64,000 nucleotides of DNA from Pedobacter cryophilus (GTDB lineage Bacteria; Bacteroidota; Bacteroidia; Sphingobacteriales; Sphingobacteriaceae), in the NCBI RefSeq assembly GCF_005116455.1, contig NZ_SWBP01000002.1, positions 310,001-374,000 of the forward strand, given 5' to 3'. This document shows positions 32,251-43,227 of the stretch, in pieces. Below the pieces are notes generated by a model. It saw only the letters and a program-made list of their open reading frames with translations, was not told the DNA's origin and did not search any database. Both the position numbers and the translations under genes were made by a program. How positions within the stretch are numbered: position 1 is the stretch's first letter; every line of letters begins with the position of its first letter.

Positions 32251-32327
32251 TGGTGTATATCACCAAAATATACTGAACATAGGTTCAGTTTTAATCGAAT
32301 TTTCGGTTTAACTAAAATTTAAGACCC

Positions 32328-35300
32328 TTGGCAAACAAAAGCAATCAAAGGATAAACTTTGCTCAAAGTAAGCATGTGTTAGATTATCCTGATTTTCTGG
32401 ATGTACAAATCCAATCGTTCAAGGAATTCTTTCAGCTAGAAACCACCTCAGATAACCGTCACACCGAAGGATTATTTCAGGTATTTGCTGAAAACTTTCC
32501 GATCTCTGATTCAAGAAACATTTTCGTTTTAGAATTTTTGGATTATTTTATTGACCCACCTCGTTATGACATTCATGAGTGTATAGAGCGTGGATTAACT
32601 TATAGTGTTCCTCTCAAGGCTAAACTTCGTTTGTCTTGTAATGATGAAGAACATGAAGATTTTGAAACTATCGTTCAGGATGTTTATTTAGGAACTATTC
32701 CTTATATGACTCCAAAAGGTACTTTCGTAATTAATGGCGCTGAGCGTGTAATTGTATCTCAATTACACCGTTCTCCGGGTGTGTTCTTCGGCGTAAGTCG
32801 TCACACTAACGGAAGCAAGTTATATTCTGCCCGTGTAATTCCTTTCAAAGGATCATGGATTGAATTTGCAACAGACGTTAATAACGTGATGTATGCTTAC
32901 ATTGATCGTAAGAAAAAATTCCCAGTAACTACATTATTAAGAGCAATTGGCTATGATTCTGATAAAGATATCTTAGAATTATTTGATCTTGCTGATGAAG
33001 TAAAAGTAAGTAAGTCTGGCTTGAAAAAGTATGTAGGACGTAAACTTGCTGCAAGGGTACTTAAAAAATGGGTGGAAGATTTTGTTGATGAGGATACAGG
33101 TGAAGTGGTATCTATTGACAGAAATGAGATCATTCTTGAAAGAGAAACCATTTTAGAAGAAGATCAAATTGATATGATTGTTGATGCAGGTGTGAAAACT
33201 TTAATCCTTTCTAAGGAAGATGGTAACACTGGCGATTACACAATTATTTATAATACGCTACAAAAAGATACTTCCAATTCTGCAAAAGAAGCGGTTGAAC
33301 ATATATATAGACAATTACGTAACGCCGAACCACCTGATGAGGAAACTGCTCGTGGTATCATAGATCGTTTATTCTTTTCAGATAAACGTTATGATTTAGG
33401 AGACGTAGGTCGTTACAGAATCAATCGTAAATTAAAAATGGATACACCAGTTGAAACTAAGGTTTTAACTAAGTTAGATATTATTGCGATTGTTAAATAC
33501 TTGATCAAATTAATTAACTCAAAAGAAGATGTTGATGATATTGATCACTTGTCAAACAGAAGAGTAAGAACTGTTGGAGAACAATTATATGCACAGTTTG
33601 GTGTAGGTTTAGCTCGTATGGCTAGAACCATCCGTGAGCGTATGAATATTCGTGATAACGAAGTGTTTACCCCAACAGATTTAATTAATGCTCGTACATT
33701 ATCTTCTGTTATCAACTCATTCTTTGGTACTAACCAATTATCTCAATTTATGGATCAAACCAATCCATTAGCTGAGATTACACACAAACGTCGTTTGTCA
33801 GCTTTAGGGCCAGGTGGTTTATCAAGAGAAAGAGCTGGTTTTGAGGTTCGTGACGTTCACTATACTCACTACGGTCGTTTATGTACCATTGAAACACCTG
33901 AAGGACCAAACATTGGATTAATTTCTTCACTTTGTGTTCATGCTAAAATTAACAGTTTAGGTTTCATTGAAACACCTTATCGTAAAGTTAATGACGGTAA
34001 TGTAGTAATGGATCAACCGGTTGTTTATTTAAGTGCTGAAGATGAAGACGGAATGACGATTGCGCAAGCAAACGCTCAGTACAGTGATGCAGGTATTTTT
34101 GATGATGATAGAGTAAAAGCTAGATATGAGGGTGATTTTCCAGTAATTGAGCCTAAAAAATTAGATTATATTGATATTGCACCAAATCAAATTACTTCTA
34201 TTGCAGCGTCTTTAATTCCTTTCTTGGAACATGATGATGCGAATAGAGCTTTGATGGGATCTAACATGCAACGTCAGGCTGTTCCTTTATTACGTCCTCA
34301 AGCTCCAATTGTTGGAACCGGATTAGAAGGAAGAGTAGCTCGTGATTCAAGAACACTGATCAACGCCGAAGGTAATGGTGTTGTTGAATATGTTGATGCT
34401 AATAAAATCACCATCAGATACGAAAGAAATGATGACGAAAGATTAGTGTCTTTTGATGGAGAATCTAAGAGTTACAACTTAATTAAGTTTAAGAAAACTA
34501 ACCAAAGTACTTGTATTAACTTAAAGCCAATTGTTAAAAAAGGGCAAAGAGTTGAAAAAGGACAAGTATTATGTGAAGGTTATGCTACGCAAGATGGAGA
34601 ATTAGCATTAGGTATCAACTTAAAAGTTGCATTCATGCCTTGGCAAGGATATAACTTTGAGGATGCGATTGTAATCTCTGAAAGAGTAGTTTCTCAGGAT
34701 ATTTTTACTTCTCTTCATATTGAAGAATTTGAATTAGAAGTTAGAGATACCAAAAGAGGAGAAGAAGAATTAACTCCAGATATTCCTAACGTTTCTGAAG
34801 AAGCAACTAAAGATTTAGATGAAAACGGAATCATTAGAGTTGGAGCAGATGTTCAAGAAGGTGATATTTTAATTGGTAAAATTACTCCTAAGGGAGAATC
34901 AGACCCTTCGCCAGAAGAAAAATTACTAAGAGCAATTTTTGGTGATAAAGCTGGTGATGTTAAAGATGCATCTTTGAAAACTCCTCCATCTATTAAAGGT
35001 GTAGTTATCGATACTAAATTATTCTCAAGAGCAAAGAAAACTTCTAAAGCAGAAGAAAAAGCAATGCTAGAGAAGTTAGATGCTAAACATGAAAAAGCGG
35101 TTAGAGAACTAAGAGAAAATTTAGTTGAAAAATTATTCACTATAGTAAACGGAAAAACTTCTCAAGGAGTTTTCAATGTTTACAAGGAATTATTAATAGC
35201 TAAAGGAGTGAAGTTTACTCAGAAGCTGTTAATGGAATTAGATTATAACCATATCAATCCAACAAAATGGACAACTGATGATGATAAAAATGATTTAATT

Positions 35301-36128
35301 AAAACCTTGTTACACAACTTCGGTATCAAAACTAACGAAGAGTTAGGAGCGTACAGAAGAGATAAGTTTGCAATTAGTGTTGGAGATGAATTACCATCAG
35401 GTATAGTTCAGATGGCTAAAGTTTATGTTGCTAAGAAACGTAAATTGAAAGTTGGTGATAAAATGGCTGGTCGTCACGGTAATAAAGGTATTGTTGCCAG
35501 AATTGTTCGTGATGAAGATATGCCATTCCTTTCTGATGGAACACCGGTAGATATCGTTTTAAATCCACTAGGCGTACCTTCTCGTATGAACTTAGGACAG
35601 ATTTACGAAACTGTTTTAGGATGGGCAGGTAAAGAATTAGGATTGAAATTTGCAACTCCAATTTTTGATGGTGCTTCTCATGATGAAGTTGAAGCATACG
35701 TGAAACAGGCAGGTGTACCAGAATCTGGAAGAACTTACTTATACAACGGTTTAACAGGTGAGCGTTTTGATCAACACACTACAGTAGGTATTATTTATAT
35801 GCTTAAACTGGGTCACATGGTTGATGATAAGATGCATGCTCGTTCAATAGGGCCGTACTCATTAATTACACAACAACCATTGGGTGGTAAAGCTCAATTT
35901 GGAGGTCAGCGTTTTGGTGAGATGGAGGTTTGGGCATTAGAAGCATTTGGTGCATCTAATATTCTACAAGAAATCTTAACTGTTAAATCTGATGATGTGG
36001 TAGGTAGAGCTAAAACTTACGAGGCTATCGTAAAAGGCGAAAATCTTCCAACTCCAGGTGTTCCTGAATCATTCAATGTATTGGTTCACGAATTAAGAGG
36101 TTTAGGATTAGATATTACATTAGACTAA
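32328..36128 (+). CDS. rpoB: RNA polymerase beta subunit
   Basis: 1266 residues, the Bacteroidota length. The start is TTG at 32328 ([11 protein letters not shown]). The rifampicin-binding region lies near residues 470-505 ([20 protein letters not shown]); the usual resistance positions Asp, His and Ser carry the wild-type residues. The C-terminal region with [20 protein letters not shown] is intact. With RpoC it forms the catalytic core. It is preceded by an attenuator and followed by an inverted repeat. Confidence 0.99.
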   Translation: MANKSNQRINFAQSKHVLDYPDFLDVQIQSFKEFFQLETTSDNRHTEGLFQVFAENFPISDSRNIFVLEFLDYFIDPPRYDIHECIERGLTYSVPLKAKLRLSCNDEEHEDFETIVQDVYLGTIPYMTPKGTFVINGAERVIVSQLHRSPGVFFGVSRHTNGSKLYSARVIPFKGSWIEFATDVNNVMYAYIDRKKKFPVTTLLRAIGYDSDKDILELFDLADEVKVSKSGLKKYVGRKLAARVLKKWVEDFVDEDTGEVVSIDRNEIILERETILEEDQIDMIVDAGVKTLILSKEDGNTGDYTIIYNTLQKDTSNSAKEAVEHIYRQLRNAEPPDEETARGIIDRLFFSDKRYDLGDVGRYRINRKLKMDTPVETKVLTKLDIIAIVKYLIKLINSKEDVDDIDHLSNRRVRTVGEQLYAQFGVGLARMARTIRERMNIRDNEVFTPTDLINARTLSSVINSFFGTNQLSQFMDQTNPLAEITHKRRLSALGPGGLSRERAGFEVRDVHYTHYGRLCTIETPEGPNIGLISSLCVHAKINSLGFIETPYRKVNDGNVVMDQPVVYLSAEDEDGMTIAQANAQYSDAGIFDDDRVKARYEGDFPVIEPKKLDYIDIAPNQITSIAASLIPFLEHDDANRALMGSNMQRQAVPLLRPQAPIVGTGLEGRVARDSRTLINAEGNGVVEYVDANKITIRYERNDDERLVSFDGESKSYNLIKFKKTNQSTCINLKPIVKKGQRVEKGQVLCEGYATQDGELALGINLKVAFMPWQGYNFEDAIVISERVVSQDIFTSLHIEEFELEVRDTKRGEEELTPDIPNVSEEATKDLDENGIIRVGADVQEGDILIGKITPKGESDPSPEEKLLRAIFGDKAGDVKDASLKTPPSIKGVVIDTKLFSRAKKTSKAEEKAMLEKLDAKHEKAVRELRENLVEKLFTIVNGKTSQGVFNVYKELLIAKGVKFTQKLLMELDYNHINPTKWTTDDDKNDLIKTLLHNFGIKTNEELGAYRRDKFAISVGDELPSGIVQMAKVYVAKKRKLKVGDKMAGRHGNKGIVARIVRDEDMPFLSDGTPVDIVLNPLGVPSRMNLGQIYETVLGWAGKELGLKFATPIFDGASHDEVEAYVKQAGVPESGRTYLYNGLTGERFDQHTTVGIIYMLKLGHMVDDKMHARSIGPYSLITQQPLGGKAQFGGQRFGEMEVWALEAFGASNILQEILTVKSDDVVGRAKTYEAIVKGENLPTPGVPESFNVLVHELRGLGLDITLD

Positions 36129-36129
36129 T

Positions 36130-36208
36130 AAGTTAAAAGTTTAAGGTTGAAAGATAAAAGTTTTAAAGCTTTACTTTCAACTTTTAACTTATGACTTTCA
36201 ACTTAAAG
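36130..36208 (+). repeat. Inverted repeat between rpoB and rpoC
   Basis: AGTTAAAAG (36131-36139) pairs with CTTTTAACT (36181-36189) and TTGAAAG (36147-36153) with CTTTCAA (36174-36180). A further copy ACTTTCAACTT follows at about 36194. Nearly the whole 87-base spacer is made of these near-repeated words. Confidence 0.7.
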
Positions 36209-36215
36209 AAAGAAT

Positions 36216-39200
36216 ATGTCTTACAAAAAGGATAGTAAAATCAAAAGTAATTTTACATCAATTACCATCAGCTTATCATCTCCAGAAGCAATTCTAGAGA
36301 GATCAAGTGGCGAGGTATTGAAGCCAGAAACTATCAATTACAGAACTTACAAGCCAGAGCGTGATGGTTTGTTTTGTGAGCGAATTTTTGGTCCGGTAAA
36401 AGATTACGAATGCCATTGCGGTAAATACAAGCGTATCCGTTACAAAGGTATTGTTTGTGATCGTTGTGGGGTTGAGGTAACAGAGAAAAAAGTACGTCGT
36501 GAGCGTATGGGGCACATTAATTTGGTAGTTCCGGTTGCGCATATCTGGTATTTTAGATCTTTACCAAACAAAATCGGATATCTATTAGGATTACCTACAA
36601 AAAGGTTAGATCTTATCATCTATTACGAACGATATGTAGTGATCCAATCAGGCTTAATGGCTGATCAAGGGATCAATTACATGGATTTCTTAACAGAAGA
36701 AGAATACTTAGATATCTTAGATAAGTTACCAAAAGAAAACCAATATCTTGATGATAAAGATCCTAATAAATTCGTTGCCAAAATGGGTGCCGAAGGTTTA
36801 GAAGATTTATTAAGAAGGTTAGATTTAGATCAATTGTCTTATGATTTACGTCATCAGGCAGCAAACGAAACTTCACAACAACGTAAAAACGAAGCATTAA
36901 AGCGTTTACAAGTTGTGGAAGCTTTCCGCGATGCAAGAAATCGTATTGAGAACAACCCAGAGTGGATGATTATCAAAATCGTTCCTGTAATTCCACCAGA
37001 ATTACGTCCGTTAGTTCCTTTGGAAGGTGGTCGTTTTGCAACTTCAGATTTAAATGATTTATACAGAAGAGTAATCATCCGTAACAACCGTTTAAAAAGA
37101 TTGATGGAGATTAAAGCTCCAGAAGTAATCTTACGTAACGAAAAGCGTATGTTACAAGAAGCTGTTGACTCTTTGTTTGACAACTCACGTAAAGTGAATG
37201 CCGTTAAAACAGAAGGTAATAGAGCTTTAAAATCTTTATCAGATATTTTAAAAGGTAAACAAGGTCGTTTCCGTCAAAACTTATTAGGAAAACGTGTGGA
37301 TTATTCCGGACGTTCTGTAATTGTTGTAGGACCAACTTTGAAACTACACGAGTGTGGTTTACCAAAAGATATGGCAGCTGAACTATTCAAACCATTTATC
37401 ATTCGCAAGATGATAGAAAGAGGAGTAGTGAAAACTGTAAAATCTGCAAAGAAAATTGTGGATAGAAAAGATCCATTAGTTTGGGATATTTTAGAAAATG
37501 TATTGAAAGGACACCCTGTTTTATTAAACAGAGCACCTACATTACACCGTTTGGGTATTCAAGCTTTTCAACCAAAATTAGTAGAAGGTAAAGCTATTCA
37601 ATTACACCCATTAGTGTGTACCGCATTTAACGCGGATTTTGATGGTGACCAGATGGCAGTTCACGTACCACTAGGTAACGCTGCAATTTTGGAAGCCCAA
37701 ATTTTGATGTTAGCTTCTCACAATATTTTGAATCCCGCTAACGGTACTCCAGTAACAGTACCATCTCAGGATATGGTTTTGGGTCTATACTATATGACCA
37801 AAGGCCGTAAAACTGAAGAAGGACATATTATAAAAGGAGAAGGTCAAACTTTTTATTCTTCTGAAGAAGTAATTATCGCTTACAATGAAAAGCAAATAGA
37901 TTTACATGCTTTTATTAAGGTTAAAGCAATCTTTAAAGAAAAAGATGGATCTTTAGTTGAAAAAATTATAGATACTACTGTAGGTAGAGTTTTATTTAAT
38001 GAGGTTGTTCCTGCTGAAGTTGGTTATATCAATGAATTATTAACTAAGAAATCACTTCGTGATATTATTGGTGAAGTAGTGAAGAATACCGGTATGGCCA
38101 GAGCGGCTAACTTCTTAGATGAAATTAAAACTCTAGGATTCCAATCAGCTTTTATAGGAGGTTTATCTTTCAACTTAAAAGATTTAAATATCCCAACAGA
38201 AAAGCACACTTTATTAGAGCAAGCTAAGAAAGAAGTTGAAGAGGTAACGGGTAACTATAACATGGGATTCATTACCAATAACGAACGTTATAACCAAATC
38301 ATCGATATCTGGACTCGTATTAACAATAGACTAACCACTTTTGTAATGACGCAGTTGACAAATGATAATCAGGGTTTCAACTCTGTTTACATGATGCTTG
38401 ATTCTGGAGCTCGTGGATCTAAAGAACAAATTCGTCAGCTTTGCGGAATGAGAGGTTTGATGGCTAAGCCACAAAAATCTGGTTCTGGAGGTGAGATTAT
38501 AGAAAATCCTATTTTATCTAACTTTAAAGAAGGACTATCTGTATTAGAATACTTTATTTCTACTCACGGTGCTCGTAAGGGTTTGGCGGATACAGCGTTA
38601 AAAACTGCCGATGCTGGTTACTTAACTCGTCGTTTACATGATGTGGCTCAAGATATGGTAATTAAACACCATGATTGCGGTACATTAAGAGGGATGTTTA
38701 CTACTGCTTTAAAAGATCAAGAAGATATTGTTGAACCATTATACGATAGAATTTTAGGTCGTACTTCTCTTCACGATGTTTATCATCCATTGACTAATGA
38801 AATATTAGTTAGAGCAGATTCAGACATTACTGAAGAAATTGCAAGAACAATTGAAGAGTCTCCACTAGAAGGAATTGAAATACGTTCTGTACTTACTTGT
38901 GAAGCTTCTAGAGGAGTTTGTGCATTATGTTATGGTCGTAACTTAGCTTCTGGTAAGCCTGTTCAAATGGGTGAAGCAGTTGGAGTAATTGCTGCTCAGT
39001 CTATTGGTGAGCCAGGAACACAGTTAACATTACGTACTTTCCACGTGGGTGGTACAGCATCTAACATTGCTGCTGAATCTCAAATCAATGCCAAATTTGA
39101 TGGTTTAATTGAATTTGAAAACCTAAGAACTGTGACTATGGCAACTGAAGACGGTGGTATAGAAGTTGTTTTAGGTCGTTCAGGTGAATTTAAAATCACT

Positions 39201-40508
39201 GATCCTAATACGAATAGAGTAATCATGACTAATAATATTCCTTACGGTTCTTTCCTTTATGTTAAAGAAGGAGATATTGTGACCAAAGGAGATAAAATTT
39301 GTTCATGGGATCCATACAATGCGGTTATCATCTCAGAATTCTCTGGAAAAGTTGAGTTTGAAGCTGTAATTGAAGGTGTTACTTTCCGTGAGGAATCTGA
39401 TGAGCAAACTGGTCACAGAGAAAAAGTAATTATTGATACTAGAGATAAAACTAAAAACCCTGTTGTTAAAATTGTTGACAAAAAAGGTGGAGCCATCAGA
39501 GATTACAATATCCCGGTAGGTGCACACATTGTTGTTGATGAAGGTCAGCAAATGAAAATGGGTGAAATTTTAGTAAAAATTCCTCGTACAACTGGAAAAA
39601 CTAGAGATATTACCGGTGGTTTACCTCGTGTAACTGAATTATTTGAAGCGAGAAATCCTTCTAATCCTGCGGTTGTAACTGAGATTGACGGTGTGGTAAC
39701 TTTAGGTGGTGTGAAACGTGGTAACCGTGAGGTAACTATCGAATCTAGAGATGGTCAGGTGAAGAAATACTTGGTTCCACTTTCTAAGCACATTTTAGTT
39801 CAGGATAACGATTTTATTAAAGCGGGTATGCCATTATCAGATGGAGCAATCTCTCCTGGAGATATTCTATCAATTAAAGGACCAGCAGCAGTACAAGAAT
39901 ACTTAGTAAATGGTATCCAAGAAGTTTACCGTTTACAGGGTGTAAAAATCAATGATAAACACTTTGAAACCATCGTTCACCAAATGATGCAGAAAGTAAT
40001 GATTGAGGATGCTGGAGATACTCGTTTCTTAGAAAAAGAAGCCGTAGATAGATTTGATTTCTCTATAGAAAACGATGAAATCTATGATAAAATGGTTATT
40101 GAAGATGCTGGAGATTCTAATACGTTAAAATCTGGACAAATTTTATCAGTACGTAGATTACGTGATGAAAATTCACAATTGAAACGTAAAGATTTAAAGT
40201 TAGCTACCGCCAGAGAAGCAAGACCAGCAACTGCTAGTCCAATGCTACAAGGTATTACAAGAGCATCTTTAGGTACTAAATCGTTTATTTCAGCAGCATC
40301 ATTCCAGGAAACCACAAAAGTTCTTAATGAGGCAGCAATTGCAGGTAAACGTGATAATTTATTAGGCTTGAAAGAAAACGTAATTGTTGGTCACTTGATT
40401 CCATCAGGAACTGGCTTACGTGATTACGAAAGAATCATTGTTGGTTCTCAAGAAGAGTATGATAAATTAATGGCATCTAAAAGAGAAGAGGAAGAAGTAG
40501 GAGCATAA
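36216..40508 (+). CDS. rpoC: RNA polymerase beta' subunit
   Basis: 1430 residues. The N-terminal zinc site is [20 protein letters not shown], and the catalytic NADFDGDQ is around residue 472. The second zinc site cysteines ([14 protein letters not shown]) and the trigger-loop region ([20 protein letters not shown]) are present. Complete and undisrupted. It ends at a strong terminator (40590-40618). Confidence 0.99.
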   Translation: MSYKKDSKIKSNFTSITISLSSPEAILERSSGEVLKPETINYRTYKPERDGLFCERIFGPVKDYECHCGKYKRIRYKGIVCDRCGVEVTEKKVRRERMGHINLVVPVAHIWYFRSLPNKIGYLLGLPTKRLDLIIYYERYVVIQSGLMADQGINYMDFLTEEEYLDILDKLPKENQYLDDKDPNKFVAKMGAEGLEDLLRRLDLDQLSYDLRHQAANETSQQRKNEALKRLQVVEAFRDARNRIENNPEWMIIKIVPVIPPELRPLVPLEGGRFATSDLNDLYRRVIIRNNRLKRLMEIKAPEVILRNEKRMLQEAVDSLFDNSRKVNAVKTEGNRALKSLSDILKGKQGRFRQNLLGKRVDYSGRSVIVVGPTLKLHECGLPKDMAAELFKPFIIRKMIERGVVKTVKSAKKIVDRKDPLVWDILENVLKGHPVLLNRAPTLHRLGIQAFQPKLVEGKAIQLHPLVCTAFNADFDGDQMAVHVPLGNAAILEAQILMLASHNILNPANGTPVTVPSQDMVLGLYYMTKGRKTEEGHIIKGEGQTFYSSEEVIIAYNEKQIDLHAFIKVKAIFKEKDGSLVEKIIDTTVGRVLFNEVVPAEVGYINELLTKKSLRDIIGEVVKNTGMARAANFLDEIKTLGFQSAFIGGLSFNLKDLNIPTEKHTLLEQAKKEVEEVTGNYNMGFITNNERYNQIIDIWTRINNRLTTFVMTQLTNDNQGFNSVYMMLDSGARGSKEQIRQLCGMRGLMAKPQKSGSGGEIIENPILSNFKEGLSVLEYFISTHGARKGLADTALKTADAGYLTRRLHDVAQDMVIKHHDCGTLRGMFTTALKDQEDIVEPLYDRILGRTSLHDVYHPLTNEILVRADSDITEEIARTIEESPLEGIEIRSVLTCEASRGVCALCYGRNLASGKPVQMGEAVGVIAAQSIGEPGTQLTLRTFHVGGTASNIAAESQINAKFDGLIEFENLRTVTMATEDGGIEVVLGRSGEFKITDPNTNRVIMTNNIPYGSFLYVKEGDIVTKGDKICSWDPYNAVIISEFSGKVEFEAVIEGVTFREESDEQTGHREKVIIDTRDKTKNPVVKIVDKKGGAIRDYNIPVGAHIVVDEGQQMKMGEILVKIPRTTGKTRDITGGLPRVTELFEARNPSNPAVVTEIDGVVTLGGVKRGNREVTIESRDGQVKKYLVPLSKHILVQDNDFIKAGMPLSDGAISPGDILSIKGPAAVQEYLVNGIQEVYRLQGVKINDKHFETIVHQMMQKVMIEDAGDTRFLEKEAVDRFDFSIENDEIYDKMVIEDAGDSNTLKSGQILSVRRLRDENSQLKRKDLKLATAREARPATASPMLQGITRASLGTKSFISAASFQETTKVLNEAAIAGKRDNLLGLKENVIVGHLIPSGTGLRDYERIIVGSQEEYDKLMASKREEEEVGA

Positions 40509-40589
40509 GCTTAAGCTGATTTCTTTAAATTTTAAAGCTTTTAATAGATATTCTGTGTCAAATCAGAATTAATTTTAAAAATGAATATA

Positions 40590-40618
40590 AAAGTCCTCCT
40601 TTATCGGAGGACTTTTTT
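40590..40618 (+). terminator. Terminator of the rpoBC operon
   Basis: AAAGTCCTCC (40590-40599) pairs with GGAGGACTTT (40606-40615) around a six-base loop, followed by Ts. Confidence 0.9.
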
Positions 40619-40629
40619 AATTTAGGACT

Positions 40630-40944
40630 ATGGAAGAACAAAATAACAACCAATTAAATATTGAATTATCTGAAGAGATAGCAGAAGGAATTTATTCTAA
40701 TTTAGCTATCATCACACATTCTAATAGCGAGTTTGTAGTAGATTTTATTAGGGTGATGCCTGGTATACCAAAGGCAAAAGTGAAAAGTAGAATAGTTTTA
40801 ACACCAGATCATGCTAAAAGATTATTAAACGCATTAGAAGATAATATTGCTAAATTTGAGATGATAAATGGAGTAATTGAAGTTGGTAATAGCGACAATA
40901 ATGGAATGCCATTTAATTTTGGTGGGCCTACAGCACAGGCGTAA
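40630..40944 (+). CDS. DUF3467 family protein
   Basis: 104 residues. The sequence NQLNIELSEEIAEGIYSNLAIITHSNSEFVVDF and the later RIVLTPDHAKRLLNALEDNI fit DUF3467, a small cytosolic family common in Bacteroidota and of unknown role. It follows the rpoC terminator by 12 bases and precedes the channel gene by 11 bases, so these two probably share a transcript. Confidence 0.85.
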   Translation: MEEQNNNQLNIELSEEIAEGIYSNLAIITHSNSEFVVDFIRVMPGIPKAKVKSRIVLTPDHAKRLLNALEDNIAKFEMINGVIEVGNSDNNGMPFNFGGPTAQA

Positions 40945-40955
40945 TTGCTTGTAAG

Positions 40956-41639
40956 ATGAGAAAAACTTTTCGTAAGATTTTAAGAGGTGAACATTCATTT
41001 CAGGAAGATAACCATTCAGGATATCAACATCATATTGGGAAAATTTCTGAAGTTTGGAAGGGGAAAAATCATGATGATTACGGGATTTTACGCTTATACA
41101 GGCTTTTAATTATTACTGCATTATTTTTCTTTCCGGGAGTATTAATAGATGAGATTTTTAAGTTTAAGAATTACATCACCAGAAAGTTAATTGTAGAATT
41201 ATATGTGTTGTTAAAAACACTATTTCCGCTCATTATTTTGGTTAATGGATGGTATGTTTATCCATTTGTGTGCTATCTAAATGTTTATCTCTTGATAGAA
41301 ACATACCTTTATTTATTCAGTAAAATCTTTTTAGAATATCAGCATTTTAAGGTTTCTAATAAGCGGACGTTATTAATGTTGGTTTTTAATTTTATAGAAT
41401 CAGGATTATCTTTTGCTGTTGTCTATATGTCTGGAGACTATATGAATGTTGACATGGAATATATTGATGCTATTTATTTTTCTTTTGTGACCAGTGCAAC
41501 TGTGGGTTACGGAGATATCCATCCAGTTACGCATTTTGGTAAAATTATATCTACCATACAAATATTTTGTTCGATATCTTTTTTCGTCTTATTCTTTAAT
41601 TTTTTCTCTGGTAAGGCTCATCAAACAAACGCTCAATAG
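40956..41639 (+). CDS. Two-pore-domain style potassium channel family protein
   Basis: 227 residues with about five hydrophobic segments. The selectivity filter TVGYGD stands at residues 181-186, between a pore helix (YFSFVTSA) and a last membrane helix (STIQIFCSISFFVLFFNFF). This is the ion-channel (Ion_trans_2) pattern, so it probably conducts K+ through the inner membrane. No cytoplasmic RCK domain is present. Its 3' end overlaps the convergent miaA gene by 44 bases. Confidence 0.85.
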   Translation: MRKTFRKILRGEHSFQEDNHSGYQHHIGKISEVWKGKNHDDYGILRLYRLLIITALFFFPGVLIDEIFKFKNYITRKLIVELYVLLKTLFPLIILVNGWYVYPFVCYLNVYLLIETYLYLFSKIFLEYQHFKVSNKRTLLMLVFNFIESGLSFAVVYMSGDYMNVDMEYIDAIYFSFVTSATVGYGDIHPVTHFGKIISTIQIFCSISFFVLFFNFFSGKAHQTNAQ

Positions 41640-42528
41640 TTTTAATGATATTTTCTAAATCGCTAGGTTCAAACCAATTGATTTGGGGGTATTTTCTAAA
41701 CCAGGTGAGTTGCCTTTTTGCAAAGTTTCTGGTGTTTTGTTTAATTTTTTCTATGGCTTCTGCTAAAGAAATATTTTCTTCTAGATAGTTGAATATCTCA
41801 GAATAGCCTACTGTTTTTAATGCGTTTAAATCTTTAAATTCTTTTAGGTTGGTTACTTCTTCTACTAAGCCTGCCGTAATCATTTGATCAACCCTATGAT
41901 TAACTCTATCATAAAGTTTTGTTCTATCGGTGTTTAAACCAATGATTATCGATTCAAAAGAACGATTTTTAGCTTCTGTTTTTCTAAATGAGGAGAAAGG
42001 TTTCCCAGTACTCATGCAAACTTCTAAAGCCCTGATAATTCTTTGTGGGTTTTGAATGTCAACTTCGGAATAATATAAAGGATCTAATTCTTTAAGTTGG
42101 ATTTGAAGTTTTTCAATTCCCTCTGCTGTTAATTGTTGATTTAGTTGTTCTCTTAGGTTTTCATCTGCTTTAGGCAATTCATCAAAACCAAATAAAACAG
42201 CATTGATGTATAAACCAGAACCTCCAACCATTACTAATACATCATGCTCTACAAAAAGAGCTTCAATTTTTGAGATGGCTTCTTTTTCAAAACTCCCAAC
42301 ACTTACTTCTTCTTGTATGGAATGAGAATCTATAAAATGATGTTTAGCTTGTGACAGTTCTTCTTTACTTGGTTTGGCTGTACCAATGCTCATTTCTTTA
42401 AAAAACTGACGAGAATCAGCTGAAATGATTTCTGTTTGATAATGTTGCGCCACTTTTATGGCTAAAGCAGTTTTACCAATTGCCGTAGGACCTGCAATTA
42501 CTATTAAGGTTTTTTTATTTTTTTGCAT
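41596..42528 (-). CDS. miaA: tRNA dimethylallyltransferase
   Basis: 310 residues. The P-loop GPTAIGKT is at residues 13-20, followed by SADSRQFFKE (tRNA/DMAPP-binding) and the C-terminal region with RNFAKRQLTWFRKY. MiaA adds the dimethylallyl group to A37 of tRNAs reading codons that begin with U. A hairpin-T terminator sits only seven bases before its start codon, so it may rely on a promoter within or beyond that hairpin, or be attenuated. Confidence 0.97.
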   Translation of the reverse strand: MQKNKKTLIVIAGPTAIGKTALAIKVAQHYQTEIISADSRQFFKEMSIGTAKPSKEELSQAKHHFIDSHSIQEEVSVGSFEKEAISKIEALFVEHDVLVMVGGSGLYINAVLFGFDELPKADENLREQLNQQLTAEGIEKLQIQLKELDPLYYSEVDIQNPQRIIRALEVCMSTGKPFSSFRKTEAKNRSFESIIIGLNTDRTKLYDRVNHRVDQMITAGLVEEVTNLKEFKDLNALKTVGYSEIFNYLEENISLAEAIEKIKQNTRNFAKRQLTWFRKYPQINWFEPSDLENIIKTIERLFDEPYQRKN

Positions 42529-42534
42529 GATATG

Positions 42535-42562
42535 AAAAATCCGGTTTTGAGACCGGATTTTT
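42535..42562 (-). terminator. Terminator directly upstream of miaA
   Basis: AAAAATCCGGT pairs with ACCGGATTTTT (42535-42545 with 42552-42562). On the minus strand it ends the pRiA4b-like gene's transcript, but it lies just seven bases before the miaA start codon. Confidence 0.75.
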
Positions 42563-42570
42563 ATTATAAT

Positions 42571-43191
42571 TTATTTTTCTAGATCTTCTTCATCAAAACC
42601 ATCGGTATCAGAAAATTCATCCATAAATTCGTCGCTTTCTTCTTCCTCTTCTTCTGCAACTTCGGTATCTGTATTTAAACCTTCTAATTCTTCATCATCA
42701 GCTAAAGCAATATCCATTTCATCCAATACATCCAAATCATCTTCATCACCAGTAATTTCATCTGGTGAACCAAAAAATGGGATAATAATTTTTGGAGCTT
42801 CGCCTACTGATTTAAAAAGACTTGGATATGTTGCTGTTGGGTTGTTATCTAAAATTTTGATTAATTCTACATGAAATTCAAAAGGCTTATCAAAATTATA
42901 GATATAGTAAAATTTTTGATGAGGATCATCAATAAATCTGCTCAGCTTAGAGTCTTCCATAAGGGCAACTCCTCTTTCTATTTTCCTTTGATTTGGTAAA
43001 TAAGCCAACTCCTCATTTTTAATCCATTGATCATTACTTACGTAAAAAGACGACGACTTTTCAGGATCGTAACCTATCATCTTGTGAAAAAATTCATGAA
43101 GATCTTTAAATGTTTGGTTGGATTTGATATCAATTTCTCTAATCACTTCATCGTAATCCTCAAAACTTATCCTAAATCTATATACTGCCAT
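42571..43191 (-). CDS. Plasmid pRiA4b ORF-3-like family protein
   Basis: 206 residues. The N-terminus (YRFRISFEDYDEVIREIDI, then FKDLHEFFHKMIGYD) and the segment FYYIYNFDKPFEFHVEL resemble the pRiA4b ORF-3-like/IS1096 passenger domain, in which a WxYxYDFGDxWxH-like core is usual; here it is reduced to YIYNFDKPFEFH. The last 55 residues are strongly acidic (Glu/Asp runs). Function is unknown despite the mobile-element name. It is likely a chromosomal gene in Bacteroidota, encoded upstream of miaA. Confidence 0.75.
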   Translation of the reverse strand: MAVYRFRISFEDYDEVIREIDIKSNQTFKDLHEFFHKMIGYDPEKSSSFYVSNDQWIKNEELAYLPNQRKIERGVALMEDSKLSRFIDDPHQKFYYIYNFDKPFEFHVELIKILDNNPTATYPSLFKSVGEAPKIIIPFFGSPDEITGDEDDLDVLDEMDIALADDEELEGLNTDTEVAEEEEEESDEFMDEFSDTDGFDEEDLEK

Positions 43192-43227
43192 TGTGTAAAA
43201 ATACTGTTTTGGTTTAAAATATTCTTT

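Noticed and set aside
32328-36128. Rifampicin-resistance change in rpoB
   Set aside because: The commonly altered positions in the rifampicin region keep the wild-type Asp, His and Ser residues.
36854-37183. Open frame opposite rpoC (109 codons)
   Set aside because: A shadow of rpoC with no independent support.
42571-43191. IS1096/plasmid passenger gene as evidence of a mobile element
   Set aside because: The family name refers to the first described members; no transposase, terminal repeats or target duplication are seen, and neighbours are housekeeping genes.
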